A DNA stretch of 64,000 nucleotides from Dictyophora rubrovolvata (GCA_029959195.1 CP114122.1:1488001-1552000), one strand, 5' to 3'; shown: positions 24,511 to 37,135, counted from the stretch's first letter. A program made the numbers and translations. The notes: generated by a model not told the origin, from the sequence alone.

Positions 24511-26302
24511 TTATGCCCACTCTCGTCTATATTTTTCTTTCTTCGACATATAAATACAGCTAACTCTCTCCACTCGAGGTTTGAGCCATTCGGGAACACT
24601 GGGATCGATCATAGGACATCCGTCGATGACCATAGTTTTAATTTTGGCAATGTCTTTCTCTTCCGTATGACGGCTTTTCACCAGGCGAACAAGGGGTCCT
24701 CCAGTAAGAAAAGGGCTATGTGAAAAGTCGACTTGACTTAAATGAGGATGTACGGGATGACGCATTTCTGGAGGTCCTGCTAATAGATCGACGATGCTAT
24801 TTATGTCACCAACGTAGTGAGTTATCGTCAAAACTTCTAATTTCGAAAGCTTCAAGATCAACGCAAGGATGGGTTCAGTATTGAACAAACAGTTCCGAAT
24901 ATGAAGATGTGTAAGATCCGTGGGTATGGGTTGAAAGTATGTAAATATGTTATCAAGTTTAGAAAGAGTACCGCAGAATTCGAGCTGCCGCAATGCCGGA
25001 AAGGATGCGAGAGATATAAATCTGAGGGGTTCCATCGGACCTCGCACTTCTAATTGAACCAAGTTGACCATTTCGGCTGTATAACGTGAGGCTGGAATGT
25101 TGGGTGTTTCAGTCAGGTTGAAATCTCCTTCGAGGGTCAAAGAAACAAGTTGTGGATTTCCCTTGAGTACGTCCATTATGTCGACGTCAAAGTTTGTCCA
25201 CCGTAGCTCAAGCTGTCGCAGCGAAGTTACCCTTGGGAATATTGTCGACCAGTTGAGGTCCGTGTATTCGACTATCAAAGTGCGCAAACACGGTTCCTCT
25301 AGAGAGGGTATAATTATTTGGGTGAATTTCGAATCGCTGTCACGTGGTAGTGTTGGATAATTGTGCTTGTCGGAGGATAGTTGTATGTCTTCGAGGCTTA
25401 GGGAAAGTAATGATTCGAATACTCTGATAATGTCAGATTTGTCAGAAGGGAGAAGTTGACCAAAGACCAGACCAAGACCGATCTCGGAATGAAAATTTCG
25501 CAAAGTTTTGAAAAGGGTTGTCCCAAGTTTATTCAAGCAGATGTTAAGTTGCTTTGAGGATATATTGCGTCGCAATACCAAACGCCGAATACAATGTTGA
25601 GATCGTTTGATCCATTTCTCGGTCTTGTTTACAGGGTCTTTGTTCGAAAGCACGAGAGATCGCCAGTAAAAAGGTTTAGACAAAACGAAGGCTCGCCACT
25701 GTGACGAAACGTGGGACAATACGATGGGGAAGAATTCGTCATGCTCCACAATGTCATTGAATATTTGCAAAACTATTTCAACGGGCAATCTGGTAAACGG
25801 TGATGGTCGGCTTGAGTACTTCGTTGCACATATTCTTTCTCGCAGAGCCTCGAGAGCAGTTCGTTTAGCAGGAGGCAATGCTGCAAGTCCCAGCTGTACA
25901 AGTTGATCGGCTGCATCATATTTCTTCAAATCAAATAATAATTTGGCGGCACGAAGATAGCCCTGTAATATGGCAGCCATGAGTTCAGGTTTACAAGTGA
26001 ATCCAGTATACAACACGAACCTGTCGCATTTGAGGAGCCATGTTAATAACTCTGCGCGCATCACGTAAAGCTTCTTTTATATTCCCAAGTTTTTCGAAGG
26101 TAGCCGCACGGGAGTCGTATATATTATATTGTTGTCCACCATTCGCGATTGCCTGGTCAAAGATTTAACAATCTAGCAGCTGGTAAATATCAGACAGATT
26201 CATTACCTCGTTAAAATACAATATAGCCTCCTCAAATTGTGAGTTACGGTAGGCCACTACACCTTTGCGAAAGGAATCTTCCCAGTTTGACTGGGTCGGC
26301 AT
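24511..26302 (-). CDS. TPR/F-box/LRR protein, Pof3/Dia2-like
   Basis: Pof3/Dia2 is the F-box subunit of an SCF ubiquitin ligase acting at replication forks and in genome stability. Exon 1 starts at ATG 26302 (MPTQSNWEDSF). With the next exon it encodes TPR-like repeats (KGVVAYRNSQFEEAILYFNE, RAATFEKLGNIKEALRDA). The long third exon (from about 25962) continues the TPR (AAKLLFDLKKYDAADQLVQ), then an F-box (FTRLPVEIVLQIFNDIVEH) and about 350 residues of leucine-rich repeats, ending KYRREWA at 24511. The TPR-F-box-LRR order is diagnostic of the Pof3/Dia2 group, though basidiomycetes have many F-box/LRR paralogues, so the exact orthologue is not proven. Confidence 0.78.
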
Positions 26303-26393
26303 GGTTGTCAGCTTGTAGACGCGACTCGGATGATGACCGTGTGACTGTTGTGGAAATCTATGGACGTGTTGCTGGACACAGCCGACTCAGCTC
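26303..26393. promoter_or_regulatory. 91-bp divergent promoter (F-box gene / dynactin p27)
   Basis: Only 91 bp separate the two outward-facing start codons. Both transcripts must start inside this interval or within the neighbour's coding sequence. No specific box was identified. Confidence 0.4.
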
Positions 26394-27107
26394 ATGCCAC
26401 CAATGTGAGTCCGGATTACTCATTCTGAAAGTTCGTCAGCTGAAAGACTTAGAAAAGATAAATTTACAATCCATTCTAAAGCTGTTGTGTGTCAAGATGT
26501 TGATCTCAAAGGGGATATTACTATCGGCGCTGGAACTGTCGTTCATCCAAAGGCAACAATATTAGCACTAGGGCCGATAGTCATTGGACAAAACTGTATA
26601 ATTGAAGAATCAGTTATTATTGTTAACAGGTGGGTATTTTATCATTGGGCTTCCCCGGGAATGACACCTGCCCAGACGAAAAGAAATCATGCGTATTGGA
26701 GATGACAATCTTTTTGAAATCGGATGTCGTATGCCCACGACCTTTTGTTATTTTGGTGTGTTATTCATCCTTAATAGGTGTTGAATCACCATCAGTCGGC
26801 AACGCCAACACCATTTCAACGCGAGCACGTTTGCACAATACCGTCAGGTTGACCTCATACTGCGTAATTAATGCGGGATGTTTGGTTGCGCCACCAGAGG
26901 ATGAAATTCTCGAAGAATTCACTGTATGATCATAGCTGTGGATATTGCAGTAATCTTAATCTTAATCATTAGGTTGTTTATGGAGCTTCCTCCGAGCGAC
27001 GTCTATGGAGTGGTCGCGGTAAAGTCCAAGAAATGGATCTACGGAGGAAGCATGCTGAATATTTGCGGGAAATGTTGCCAAAGTTCAACCGATTGCGGAA
27101 TACTTGA
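26394..27107 (+). CDS. Dynactin subunit 6 (p27), left-handed beta helix
   Basis: p27 caps the pointed end of the dynactin filament with p25/p62 and Arp11, assisting dynein cargo binding. The hexapeptide-repeat signature is clear: SKAVVCQDVDLKGDITIGAG followed by VVHPKATI and LGPIVIGQNCIIEESVIIVNR, then after an intron MRIGDDNLFEIGC, NTISTRARLHNTV and LTSYCVINAGCLV. The last exon (VVYGASSERRLWSGRGK) ends at a TGA at 27105-27107. About 185 residues, normal for the family. The 5' end is uncertain: the ATG at 26394 needs an unusually short (27-nt) intron to reach the conserved frame, so an alternative start may be used. Confidence 0.85.
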
Positions 27108-27220
27108 ACAACTAGTACAAAGTTAGACTAATGAACTCTTGGTCACGCGCTTTTTTGTATTATACTACAAGACCTAAGTAATATGAATTTCACTGCCACC
27201 AATCCAATCCAAAAAACGAC

Positions 27221-30200
27221 TCAGACGGTGCCTTTAGTCTCTGCGTGGGCTTTTGCGGCCGCTTCCAGCTCTGCATACGTTCCGCTTTGAAGACACATCT
27301 CACGGAAGACTTGAGAAAAGTGAAGATAAATTGAGCGGCGTCAAAAGTTTAGAATTCAAAAGACTCACTTCCCCCCTCCTTATTAATAAGATTCCACGGG
27401 GTGTCGAATTCTGCAATACGCCCTTTGTCCAAAACAATTAAGCGGTCATACTGCACGTATTCGTAATGAGCTATCTGAACAACTATTAGAAATGAGAAAC
27501 CTACATCAATGATCGTTCCTAGCCGGTGGGCAATTGTAAGAAGGAGTGAGCGATCAAATTCTTCTCTGATCACTGTCTGAATTTTCACGTCCGCAGCCTG
27601 AAAGAAGAGTAAGCAATAAGCATTAGACATATCAATTTGGGAATAAAGCAGACTTTGTCAATAGAACTAGTGGCTTCGTCAAGAATGACCACTCCACTTT
27701 GTCTCAGCAAGGCACGAGCCATAGCCAAAAGTTGTCTTTGTCCGTTACTGAAATTGTGTCCCCCGGCAGCAACAGGGCTGTCTAGCTTGATAACAACTTT
27801 ACTATCCGCCTCGCTGGGCGTTGGCGTAGTGGAACCGTCCTCGTCGCTATGAATAGACGGAGCACGGGACGACAGTCGAGAATTGGCCGTTATAAGATGC
27901 ACTCGAGCAAGTGCATCCAGACAATCCGCATCCTCGTGTTCGTGGAAAGGATCAAGATTCTCCCTTAATAAGCTCAACTAAAAATGTACATCAACCAATA
28001 ACTATGACTAACCTAACCGTCCCGCCGAACAACGTGGCGTCTTGGGGTATGAATGTTACACGTGAACGAAGATCTTGAGTACCAATGGTTGTGATGTCAA
28101 TGCCGTCAATGACGATCTTGCCTTTTGTTGGTTCCACGAAGCGAAGTAAACTCATTGCCTATGAAAACCAGTCAATAAAATCCTCATACATTGTATAAGA
28201 GACATAATTTTACCAAAGTTGATTTACCACAACCAGTTCTACCCAGAAGTCCAACACGCTCTCGAGCCTTCAGCGAAAATGATATTTCATGGAGGACGGA
28301 AGGAAGCTCCGGTGCATATTTTACTTCTAGGTTTTCTACCACAAGCATTGAGTCGGAATCAGAGCTCGAGGGCCAGTAGGCGGGAACACGGTTTTGTTCA
28401 ACAACGGGTGCGGCCTCTTGAGGTACGTCCAAGTATTCAATGACCCGTTCAACGGAACTGAGGACAGACATAAGAAAGTTTCTACTATCCAATACAAAAA
28501 GATCTTACTTCAAATTTAATTCCAGTTCGGTGATACTTCGACAAGTCCAGTAGACACTCATTGAGAATGTCATCGCGCTGACAATGGTTAAAGCAGCAAA
28601 TCCAACAGGGACGTATCCGGAAATGACGAGGATAGTTGCTGCGAACACGCTGACTGCACCAAGGACATCGAAACGGAGGAGTAGCCCTGGGAGGATAACG
28701 TTAATATTTTGATTTTCAAACGTTTGAGAAACATACATCTATTCAACATCCATGAAAAATACCAGAATCTCTGAGAGGTGTCGACGCGTTTGAAGTGGTT
28801 CTGCAGGAAACCCCTCTCAGCGGAAAAAGCTCGCACTAGGGAAAGAACTTAAGTATTGTGACATTGGTAATAGAAATTCACATGCCTGTTATAATGCCGC
28901 TGACGAGATCGCTGAAACCTGCCAATATAGGGGAGCGGGCGGTAGACTCCATACGACGGAGATCACGTCCAGTATTCAAGTAACCAACACTCCACCGGTA
29001 GTATATGAATGCTATGACAAAGGCGACGGGCGTATAGAAGGGGATAACATATACAACTGTAACCGCAGCTCCAATGAACGAAGCCACAGACGTGGTAACA
29101 TGGTACAACATATACGGAAGTTGTCCGTCTAGGGTCTCGAAATCTTTACCAAAGCGGTTGAGGACCCGACCAGTAGGCGTAATATCGAAGAATCTGAATG
29201 TTGCTGTACTCAATTTGGACAGTAATTGCCGGAATAGGACCAAACCTAACAAGATTCAATCAAATCTCACTACTGGCCAAATTAGCCAGACTTACCGCTT
29301 CGCATTCCCCCAGTTAATAAGACCCATTCACCGACAGTAGTGAGTAGGGCTGAGATAATACCCAGGCCACAGTAAATAGCGACGTAAAAGAGAGGACTTT
29401 CATTGGCGTTGGGGAACTTGATTTCCGTAGTTTGGAATGTGGAATTTTTTTGTGCAATGATATCATAGTGGTATGAAGTCAACGGGTCGCTGAAAATCTT
29501 GGGTGCTTCCTTCGAGAAGGAGAGCACTGAATACGCGGCGGTCATAAGGGTTGACTGTTGATAAGCCTGCGCATGCACTTGTTGAAGCGAAAGAAATTCG
29601 GGCGATAAGCGCGTTACTCACTGTGCCCCAGATACTCATCCAAACTCTGGTTCCTATCTCACAGGCTTCCATCAGAATAATGAGAACGAGTACAGCAACC
29701 CAAGTCCAGTATGATCTGCAACCGACATCATCAAACTTTAGATCATATGGGCCGAATGCAAATACTCACGAGGCTTCCATGAAAGTCTTATATACAGACC
29801 ACTTGACTTTTCCTTCTGACCTTTCTTCTTCCTCAACAAGCTTCCTGGCTTGTTTCGCTGGGCCAGTATCAGTTTGGGGTGGATCTGCAGCGTCAACTAC
29901 TTTCTCTGTTTTCTCCTCGGTTTCCGGATGTATTGATGGATCGTGTGCAATGAAATCCAAGAGCCCCCGTTGCTTAAGGTCGGCCACTGTCCCTTGATGT
30001 TCTATTCTACCTTCGGACATCTGAATGAGATAGTGTGTACCAGGAAGCACCAATTCAACATGATGCGTAACCAAGATCACGGTACGATGAGCTAACAAAG
30101 AACCTTTGAGGAGTCGCTCAAACAAAAATCTAGCCGTATGACTATCCTAGAAAATGATTTGGTTTTTTGAATAATGAAGTATGAAGAATTCGGTATTCAC

Positions 30201-33200
30201 CACAGCGCTAATTTCATTATTGAGTGGGATGAAACCTTGACATAAAAGTACGAATGACTTTACCTGAAAATATCATCCAGAACAACGTATTGTGTAGGCG
30301 CATAAACAGCGCGTGCCAGAGCGACTCTGAGATAATGATGAATCATCTACACAAACATGTCGACATACTCATTTACCTAGCTTTCTGACCTCCGGATAAG
30401 GATACACCTTTAGCACCAATTTCAGTCATATCTCCATCCTCAAGAGCCCGAAAATCGGGTTTCAATGCGCAAGCTTCGACGACGGCATCATAACGTTCTT
30501 TGTCGAAAGGATATTCAAAGATAATATTGTTCTTATAATCGCGGTGAATCGTGGTGAATAGGAACGAATAACAGGTGATCATACCTTGATGCTCATTTGT
30601 TGAAGCCAGGGAGTTTGAGCAGCATATGCAATAGAGTTACGCAGACCATGCTCATTGACAATCGATGGATTCTTCGGTATAACAGCAGTTCCAGAGACCT
30701 GATCCATCTCTCCAAGCAAGGCCAACTATACAGTGACAAAGGGATGAGGAGGTTCAAGTAGCGCAACGGACAATAGTATTCTTACCAACAAGGCCGTCTT
30801 GCCAGACGCAGTCGGGCCGGTCACAACCTACATGGAAATAAATTTGAGGTCGATAATTTTCTCAGAGTGTATGAATGGACTTACGGTCAATTTTTCTTCT
30901 GCTAACTTAACAGTAATGTTACGCAACTCGAATGTTGCTTCCGCACCGCCGACTGCAGTTCTCGTTGACGTAGATGTCGCGGTTACGGACTCAGCATCTC
31001 CTACGACAGTCGATTCGCTTGACAAAGACGTATGAGAGGGCTTCTGAGCAAGCTTGTCAGTCTCCGCCTTCTTATCAGTAGACGACCACTTGAAGTTGGC
31101 ATTCTCAATAAAAAGCTCTTGGGGGTCTTTAGTGGCGGGGCGGGCAGGGGTAAAGACATTATCTGGAACTTCTGCGACGTTGAAAAAGTCAACGAGACGA
31201 CCCAGGCTGACTTTGGTCTGAAAACCATCATTGAGCTACCGAGGAGAGAAAAAGAAGCGGGCAACTAACTTGACTAAACGTTATTAGTGCGTAAGGAAGA
31301 ATACCTAAAGGTTGACGAAGCATGTCGAACAGTCTGATAGCCTATTCAATGAGATAGTTAGATTACTAAACTGTAATCGATTTCAACATACAGTAAACGC
31401 CACAGAAACACTGAGTTTATGGCCACTTAGGACGAAAACTAGGAATGAGAGAGTGGAGACCATATTTGGAACAATAACCCAGAGAAGACTGTATGAGACA
31501 TTGACGGCACGAGCTAAGCAAATATTAGTCAATAAAAACGATCATTCCCGGAACACAAATACTACCTTTTCTTAAAAATGACATCTCTTCCATACGCGCC
31601 GCAATAATCTTTGCAATCCATTTCTCTTCCCAAGCGAAGAACTTTATAAACTTGATCTGAATAACCCGTAAGCCATTTCGTTCAGTAACAAGCGTGTATG
31701 TGTAAACGAACCGAACCAAACATTTCATCGATCAGCTTCATACGTCTATCCTTGGCCGACATTAAACCCTTTTGAATACGACCAACCGCATCGGCCAGCA
31801 ACTTAGACAGAGGAACCGATAACAGAAGGGGCAAAAATCCAGCAAAGGCCGACCATCCCAATAAACTATATATACATATAAGTAAAGTGACCTCAAGGAA
31901 AATTTCAGTAAAATGGCTCACGTGTATAGATAGATACAGGATAGCACTAGTTGGAATGGAGCACCCTGAGAGAAAGTCAGCTTGAGACGAAGACCTTGGC
32001 GATCGGACAAGAGGACTCACGTATAACATAGACATGGTAATGACCTGATCCTGAAGTTTACGACTAAAAACAGATTATTATAAGGGGACTATTATTCAGA
32101 AAAGCAATATCTCACGCGTCAATGCCCATAATATTTACAATCTTGCCAACTGAGGCGCCAGATTCATCTTCTTGGGTGTCCTCTGCAGGAGTGGTTTTGT
32201 CTTTTTTGACATCAGCATTGTCACTGCCGTCTTTTTGTTTCTCCTTGGCCGTTTTCGCGACGGCACCGCTTGGATCAACAATTCGGAGGGCCTTGTCGTA
32301 GACAGCAGCACTTAATTGTGATCCGATACGAGACGCAGCTCTAAAAAATGGGACAATTAAAGGTCTGTTTATTCGTTGACGGAATAGGAATGTACCTTCG
32401 GCCATACCACAGATGTTGTAGATCTGCTTCAGCCTATAGCGACGAAAAGATGATTGATGTCAGAGGTTAAACCACCGGTTCAGTTGCTCACTTTGAGACA
32501 GTTCGCAAGGAATCCGAGAGTAGCGTATATATACAACCTTTGGCGCGATCCATCTTTGGGTTGTTCGAGTTCGTCTAGGATGCGTCTTTGGGACAATTTA
32601 ACGTCTGAGTTTTTGTGATAAAAAAAATGCATTGGCATACTGTAAAAAGAAAGGTCCAGCGAATTCGAATATCATGCTGACTTCTGTGAAGACAAAGTCG
32701 ATTATTATATCCATGGAATTTGCACGGATTAGTCGCCAAATTAATCGAGAGCCTCTGTAGAGAACATCATTAAGGCTTTTTGAATTGGTGAGTGAGTCAT
32801 GCTTACGGTGTTTGAGTAAAGATGTGGAAATTTGGATGCGTTTTTAAAGTTGAAGACAGGTCCCAAACATCCTCGTCCCTAAGATGATACTATTAACACC
32901 GTTCCTTCGGAAGATAACCAATTGATAGCATACTCAAGTCTTTTTATGTTTCTCTGGTTGAATAAATTTCAGATGATGAATCATATATACTACTTGTAAG
33001 GACGAGAACTTACGAAACCAACGAGCGGGTTTACCCCTGTAGGGTAAATTCAGTTAGTAAACTTAGTCAAATGTCTTGTAACACACATGAAAATAAGGCC
33101 CAGCTGGCTAAAGAGGTGTAATCCTCGGGAGTCGGTGTAAGCTCAAAAATTGTTACAATTTAGTCTCTTTCTCGTATACATGAATAATAGATAGATTCAC

Positions 33201-33908
33201 CTTATTATCTGAGTCTACTTGAAACCGTTGGACATTTAGGGGTAGACTAAATATCGCCAATAAGAGGGACAATAGTATAGCAATATGGACCCCCATAGCT
33301 ATCAGCTCCAAACCGGAAGGCATAGGTGATCCGCGTGCGGAAGCTGCATACAACGCGTAACCTAGGTTGTAAGCACCTTCGAAAAGATACAGGATAAAAA
33401 GGATAAAAAGATCATATGGAGGAGTCACGGGCGGTCGGTGCAAATTGCGAATGAACGAGTAAGCCCATGTGAATGCGACCAAAAATGGCGTCCATGGAAA
33501 AAAGCTGAAAGGTGCATTCTGATTGTGGTGGATGAACTGAATGAGATTGTATATGGCTATTGCTGTCCATCCAGCCAGCTCTATACCAGAAAGAGCGATA
33601 AGAAGAGCAACTCGCCACCGTGAAACAGAAACAACTCGTTCAGTAACTTTGGCTGGAGTTTCGCCATTAAGAGACGCGTCTTGCTGAGCAAATTGAACAT
33701 CCAACTGTTCGGCCTCGCCGACAGTTAGTGTTGGTAAGAAAGGCGACACAAGGCAAGCGAGTGGTTTGCGAATGAACGCTGGCCAGGGAATTGGAAGACT
33801 ACAGATAATCCAAACGGCCACAAGCGCGACAATTGGTAAAGAAAATAGCAGTTCCTGTACGCAGGAAGCCAAAGATCGCTCTAAACAGATTCCTGCTCTT
33901 GCGAACAT
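27221..33908 (-). CDS. ABC transporter, ABCC/MRP family (full length)
   Basis: A full MRP-type transporter, probably vacuolar or plasma-membrane, moving conjugated or amphipathic substrates. ATG at 33908 ([13 protein letters not shown]); the open frame upstream of it starts with a non-ATG codon. The 5' exon encodes an N-terminal membrane domain (TMD0) with several helices. TMD1 spans about 33000-31250. NBD1 has Walker A GPTASGKT near 30810, signature LSGGQK near 30400 and Walker B VVLDDIFSAVD; Asp instead of the catalytic Glu is typical of ABCC NBD1. TMD2 spans about 29700-28500. NBD2 has Walker [10 protein letters not shown] near 28235, signature FSNGQRQ and Walker [13 protein letters not shown]. 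Around 40 extra residues, Ser- and acid-rich, precede the NBD2 signature, as in several fungal ABCC proteins. More than 20 introns; TGA at 27221-27223, 113 bp from the convergent dynactin gene. Confidence 0.92.
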
Positions 33909-34584
33909 GACCGAGAAGCACAAAGGAGTGAAAACCGGGGTTGAAAGGCTGAATTCACTTTTTTTTATTAATAAACACTTTATCTTTCGGCGACAGGGTC
34001 TGGTGGTGGTTACCTGATTTGCTTATCTTATGGAAAAAATTTACAAAATTTTTGTTGCCGTGCCTTGACCGGAACCGGGCAGGTATCGCACTTCAGCCAG
34101 ACTAAGAAAAATTTGAATACGTATCCAAACAGATGCCATATCTTCACGTGCAACATCTACATTACATGTCACGAGTGCCGGGAACGACTGCCTTTCGGAG
34201 CCTAGGGGCAGAGGTGGATATATAGATGCTCCATATCAAGTTTAGGTGGCACACATTCTTACCCCGGACCATGCCAAAGGGCGATAGCGCGGGAAAAAAA
34301 CAATGAGTCATATCTGTAGGATCTATTCCACTAACTTTATGCAAGACAGAAAGAAATATACATGAGTTAAGAATATTTCCTTGAGAAGTCAATGGTACTT
34401 TAATATTTGCCCCATTTCCCCTACCGTTGTCCACCGAGAAGAAAAGAACAGCGTAGTGAATAAGAGGCAATTGTTTGCTTCTCACGGTTAGTTCTCACAA
34501 AGAAAAAAAGATATACTCATGTTTATGGAGGGGTAATAGAAGCGAAAAAAAATACAATCAACTACCTATCAAGCCACCCAAGTC
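33909..34584. other. Intergenic, ABC transporter 5' flank / rpl10 3' flank
   Basis: A 676-bp interval. A 107-residue minus-strand open frame (34162-34485) shows no family resemblance. A TCACGTG-type motif occurs near 34145. No gene is supported. Confidence 0.35.
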
Positions 34585-35406
34585 TCAAGCTTTAAGCTGA
34601 GCTTTGAGGTTGTCTTCTAAGCGACCCCTATATCCAATGAATTTAACATAGGCACCATCCCTGTGCAAACGATAAGTCAATCATACAAAACCAAAAAATA
34701 TAGCTGGACTTACGGTACGACCTTCTTCTCGTCTTTGAGTTTCAAGTATTCTTCCTTATTGACATTTGTGAAACCCCATTTCCGACTGATGATGATCTTT
34801 TGGCGGCCTGGGAATTTGTAACGTGCACGGCGTAGAGCTTCCGTGACGACAGCAGCATTGTTTTCCTTGCAACGGATCGAAAGCAGGATTTGACCAATAT
34901 CGACACGAGCGACAGTACCGTAAGGCTTTCCCCAAGCACCACGCATACCGGTTTGGAGCCTAAAAAAAAAAGGCGATAAGAACTTCTCTGAATTATGAGA
35001 TATTTTGAGCGTGGTATACCTATCAGCTCCAGCACAGCTCAACATCTTGTTGATACGGATGACGTGGAAGGGGTGAACACGGACACGCAAGTGGAAGGAG
35101 TCCTTGCCAGAAGTCTTGGTGATGTATTTGTTGGCACAGATGCGGGCGGCTTCGAGAGCTTCACTGGATAATTGCTCATATTCGTCGGAGACAAGGTGAG
35201 CACAGAAGGGGAATTCGTCTACAGAGGCCTTCTTACGGCCAAGGTCGAAAATACGAATCTAATCCAAAAAAACAGACATAAGATTAAGGCCGAGAAAAAA
35301 CTACAAAAATATTTACTTTTGAATCTGGCACACCACGATTATAACGTGACTTTGGGTAGGGCTTGTTCTTGCAATAACGGTAGCAACGAGCGGGACGACG
35401 ACCCAT
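34585..35406 (-). CDS. rpl10: 60S ribosomal protein L10 (uL16)
   Basis: uL16 is a late-joining large-subunit protein whose loop approaches the peptidyl-transferase centre. The ATG at 35404-35406 begins [20 protein letters not shown]. Exons are joined across introns near 35318-35260 (after GVPDSK) and 35020-34960 (after SCAGADR), then [22 protein letters not shown] and [21 protein letters not shown], and a last small exon [23 protein letters not shown] with TGA at 34585-34587. The product of about 216 residues is complete and highly conserved. Its 5' half and 5' untranslated region are duplicated in inverted orientation just upstream. Confidence 0.96.
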
Positions 35407-35488
35407 TTTTATTGTGGAATTATCTATCAAAATGTATATCAGAGAACATTGCTTGGAACAAAAACGTCATCCGAGTGGATCGGTAGCC
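35019..35488 (-). repeat. Inverted-repeat arm 1 (rpl10 5' half)
   Basis: About 470 bp of the functional rpl10: part of the 5' leader (from the ggatcggtagcc at 35478-35488), exon 1, intron 1 and exon 2 up to the second splice donor. The same series of bases recurs in reverse orientation at 35803-36245. Identity looks to be near 90 percent by eye, including within the intron. Confidence 0.9.
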
Positions 35489-35802
35489 ATCCATCCAAAA
35501 TTTTGCATGAAATGCAACAAACTCCATCCACAAACAGGTTACAGCCAGTCAAACTGTAGATCAACTGGAATGAAGAGTGGCATACTCACATCGTAAGGCG
35601 TTGGTGGGATGGAACGGGTTTCGGTTCCTTTTTATAGGTTCTGCGGTTTTGCTGACTGAGCTGGCTGACTGTGGATCAAGCGGACTCTCAATATTTCCGG
35701 TCGGATCCGTTTTCGTGACTCCAAAGCACATCACGCAATCACTAATCAAGATTCAATCGCTGAGGTGAGCTCCAAAAATCTCGAAATATTAGTGGTGCAG
35801 CT
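35489..35802. other. 314-bp spacer of the rpl10 inverted repeat
   Basis: This sequence separates the two rpl10 leaders. It must contain the promoter of the functional gene and, on the other side, a possible promoter for the copy. Splice-like signals (gtgagtatgcc near 35590 on the minus strand; gtgagctcc at 35765 with an acceptor at 35800 on the plus strand) suggest that both leaders may be spliced. No conserved open frame is present. Confidence 0.5.
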
Positions 35803-36245
35803 GGCTACCGATCCATTCAGATGACGCTTTTTTTCGGAGTAATGTTCTTTGATATACATTTTGATAGATAATTCCAATGAAAATGGGACGTCGTCCCGCT
35901 CGTTGCTACCGTTATTGCAAGAACAAGCCCTACCCAAAGTCACGTTATAATCATGGTGTGCCAGATTCAAAAGTAAATATTTTTGTAGTTTTTTCTCGGC
36001 CTTAGTCTTATGTTTGTTTTTGAATTAGATTCGTATTTTCGACCTACGAATTCCCCTTCTGCGCTCACCTTGTCTCTGATGAATATGAGCAATTATCCAG
36101 TGAAGCTCTCGAAGCCGCCCGTATTTGTGCCAACAAACACCTCATCAAGACTTCTGGCAAGGACTCCTTCCGCTTGCGTGTTAGCGTTCATCCTTTTCAC
36201 GTCCTCGGTATCAACAAGATGTTGGGCTGTGCTGGGGCTGATAGG
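35803..36245 (+). repeat. Inverted-repeat arm 2 (rpl10 copy)
   Basis: Mirror copy of 35019-35488, from ggctaccgatcc at 35803 to gctgatagg at 36245. It retains intron 1, so the copy arose at the DNA level and not through a spliced RNA. Confidence 0.9.
35883..36245 (+). pseudogene. Truncated rpl10 pseudogene
   Basis: Starts at ATG 35883 with [20 protein letters not shown], as in the functional gene, and keeps intron 1 nearly unchanged. In exon 2 about 23 bp are missing relative to the functional copy: the sequence passes from attttcgacct directly to acgaattcccc, shifting the frame. Homology ends at the second splice donor (after the codons for GADR), so the C-terminal half, including the [12 protein letters not shown] segment, is absent. 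Several substitutions are present (for example [20 protein letters not shown] where the functional copy has [20 protein letters not shown]). It should not make a functional uL16. Its leader is retained, so transcription is possible. Confidence 0.88.
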
Positions 36246-37135
36246 TGCAACACCGTGGAAGCATTCAAACACGGGTATATTGACTCGGACTAGAAAGCTG
36301 TCAAGGAAATTGTGCAAATGTCAAAAGATGCATTGATAAAGAATTATTGACGCGTCAGTGTAGTTTTGTGCACAACTCGGACTGCTCACCAGCACTGATC
36401 AATAAAATATACGTCAAATGTAGTACCGAATAAATTATTGGGTTATAGAATTATGATTTCAAAGGATGACTACGATTGCACAGACCGAAGCATTTCAGAA
36501 GCTTTCTTCCGAGTGCAAACTGCTTTGTACGTGTAGGTACTTCTCTTCATTTACGTAGGAAAAGCACTTTTTTTTAAAAAAAACTGGTATTATTACTTAT
36601 ATATAAATTTTTTTATTCTGAATTGGTGTTATGCCGAAGTTCATTTCCCCGAAATCCGCTCTTTTATTTTTTCTCCAGAGCCTTTTGACAAAATGAACTT
36701 TCACTCACTTTTCTGGTTGTATCGACAGTCCCCTGCTATGCACATCAAAATTTATAACACGAGTCCTCTTTTTCTAGGCTCATAGCCACAATTTAATTAC
36801 TGGTACGGATGACTTTCGGGTACTAAAAGGCGTTGTGGCACTTCGACTCTGTTTGGAACGGGAAAAAATGGAACAATAGCAAATAGATGTTATGCAAACT
36901 TAAAAGCATTGCAATTGAAAATCTATTATTTATTATAAGCGAGTGATAACAGACTCTTAATATTACCTGTCCAAAAATATGAGTTCAACGGTAACATAGA
37001 ACTGGGTGAATGTATGCTTCACAAAACGTCTACAGATATTACAGGGAGCATCCGCGATATTACACAGCAAGAAGAAAAAAAGAAAAAGAAATAATAGCAT
37101 CGAAAAAGCATCTAGTGATTTCCGGTATTTGTCAC
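36246..37135. other. Intergenic region downstream of rpl10 copy
   Basis: An 890-bp AT-rich stretch between the truncated rpl10 copy and the 3' end of the white-collar gene. It includes a small hairpin-like ttttttttaaaaaaaa near 36568-36583. No gene or family was recognised. Confidence 0.4.

Noticed and set aside
29551-29997. 148-codon plus-strand frame
   Set aside because: It lies antisense to well-supported ABC transporter exons and has no family resemblance.
27221-33908. ABC transporter as part of a biosynthetic cluster
   Set aside because: It is flanked by dynactin p27 and rpl10; no biosynthetic enzymes nearby.
34162-34485. 107-codon minus-strand frame between the ABC transporter and rpl10
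   Set aside because: No recognisable domain; more likely flanking or untranslated sequence.
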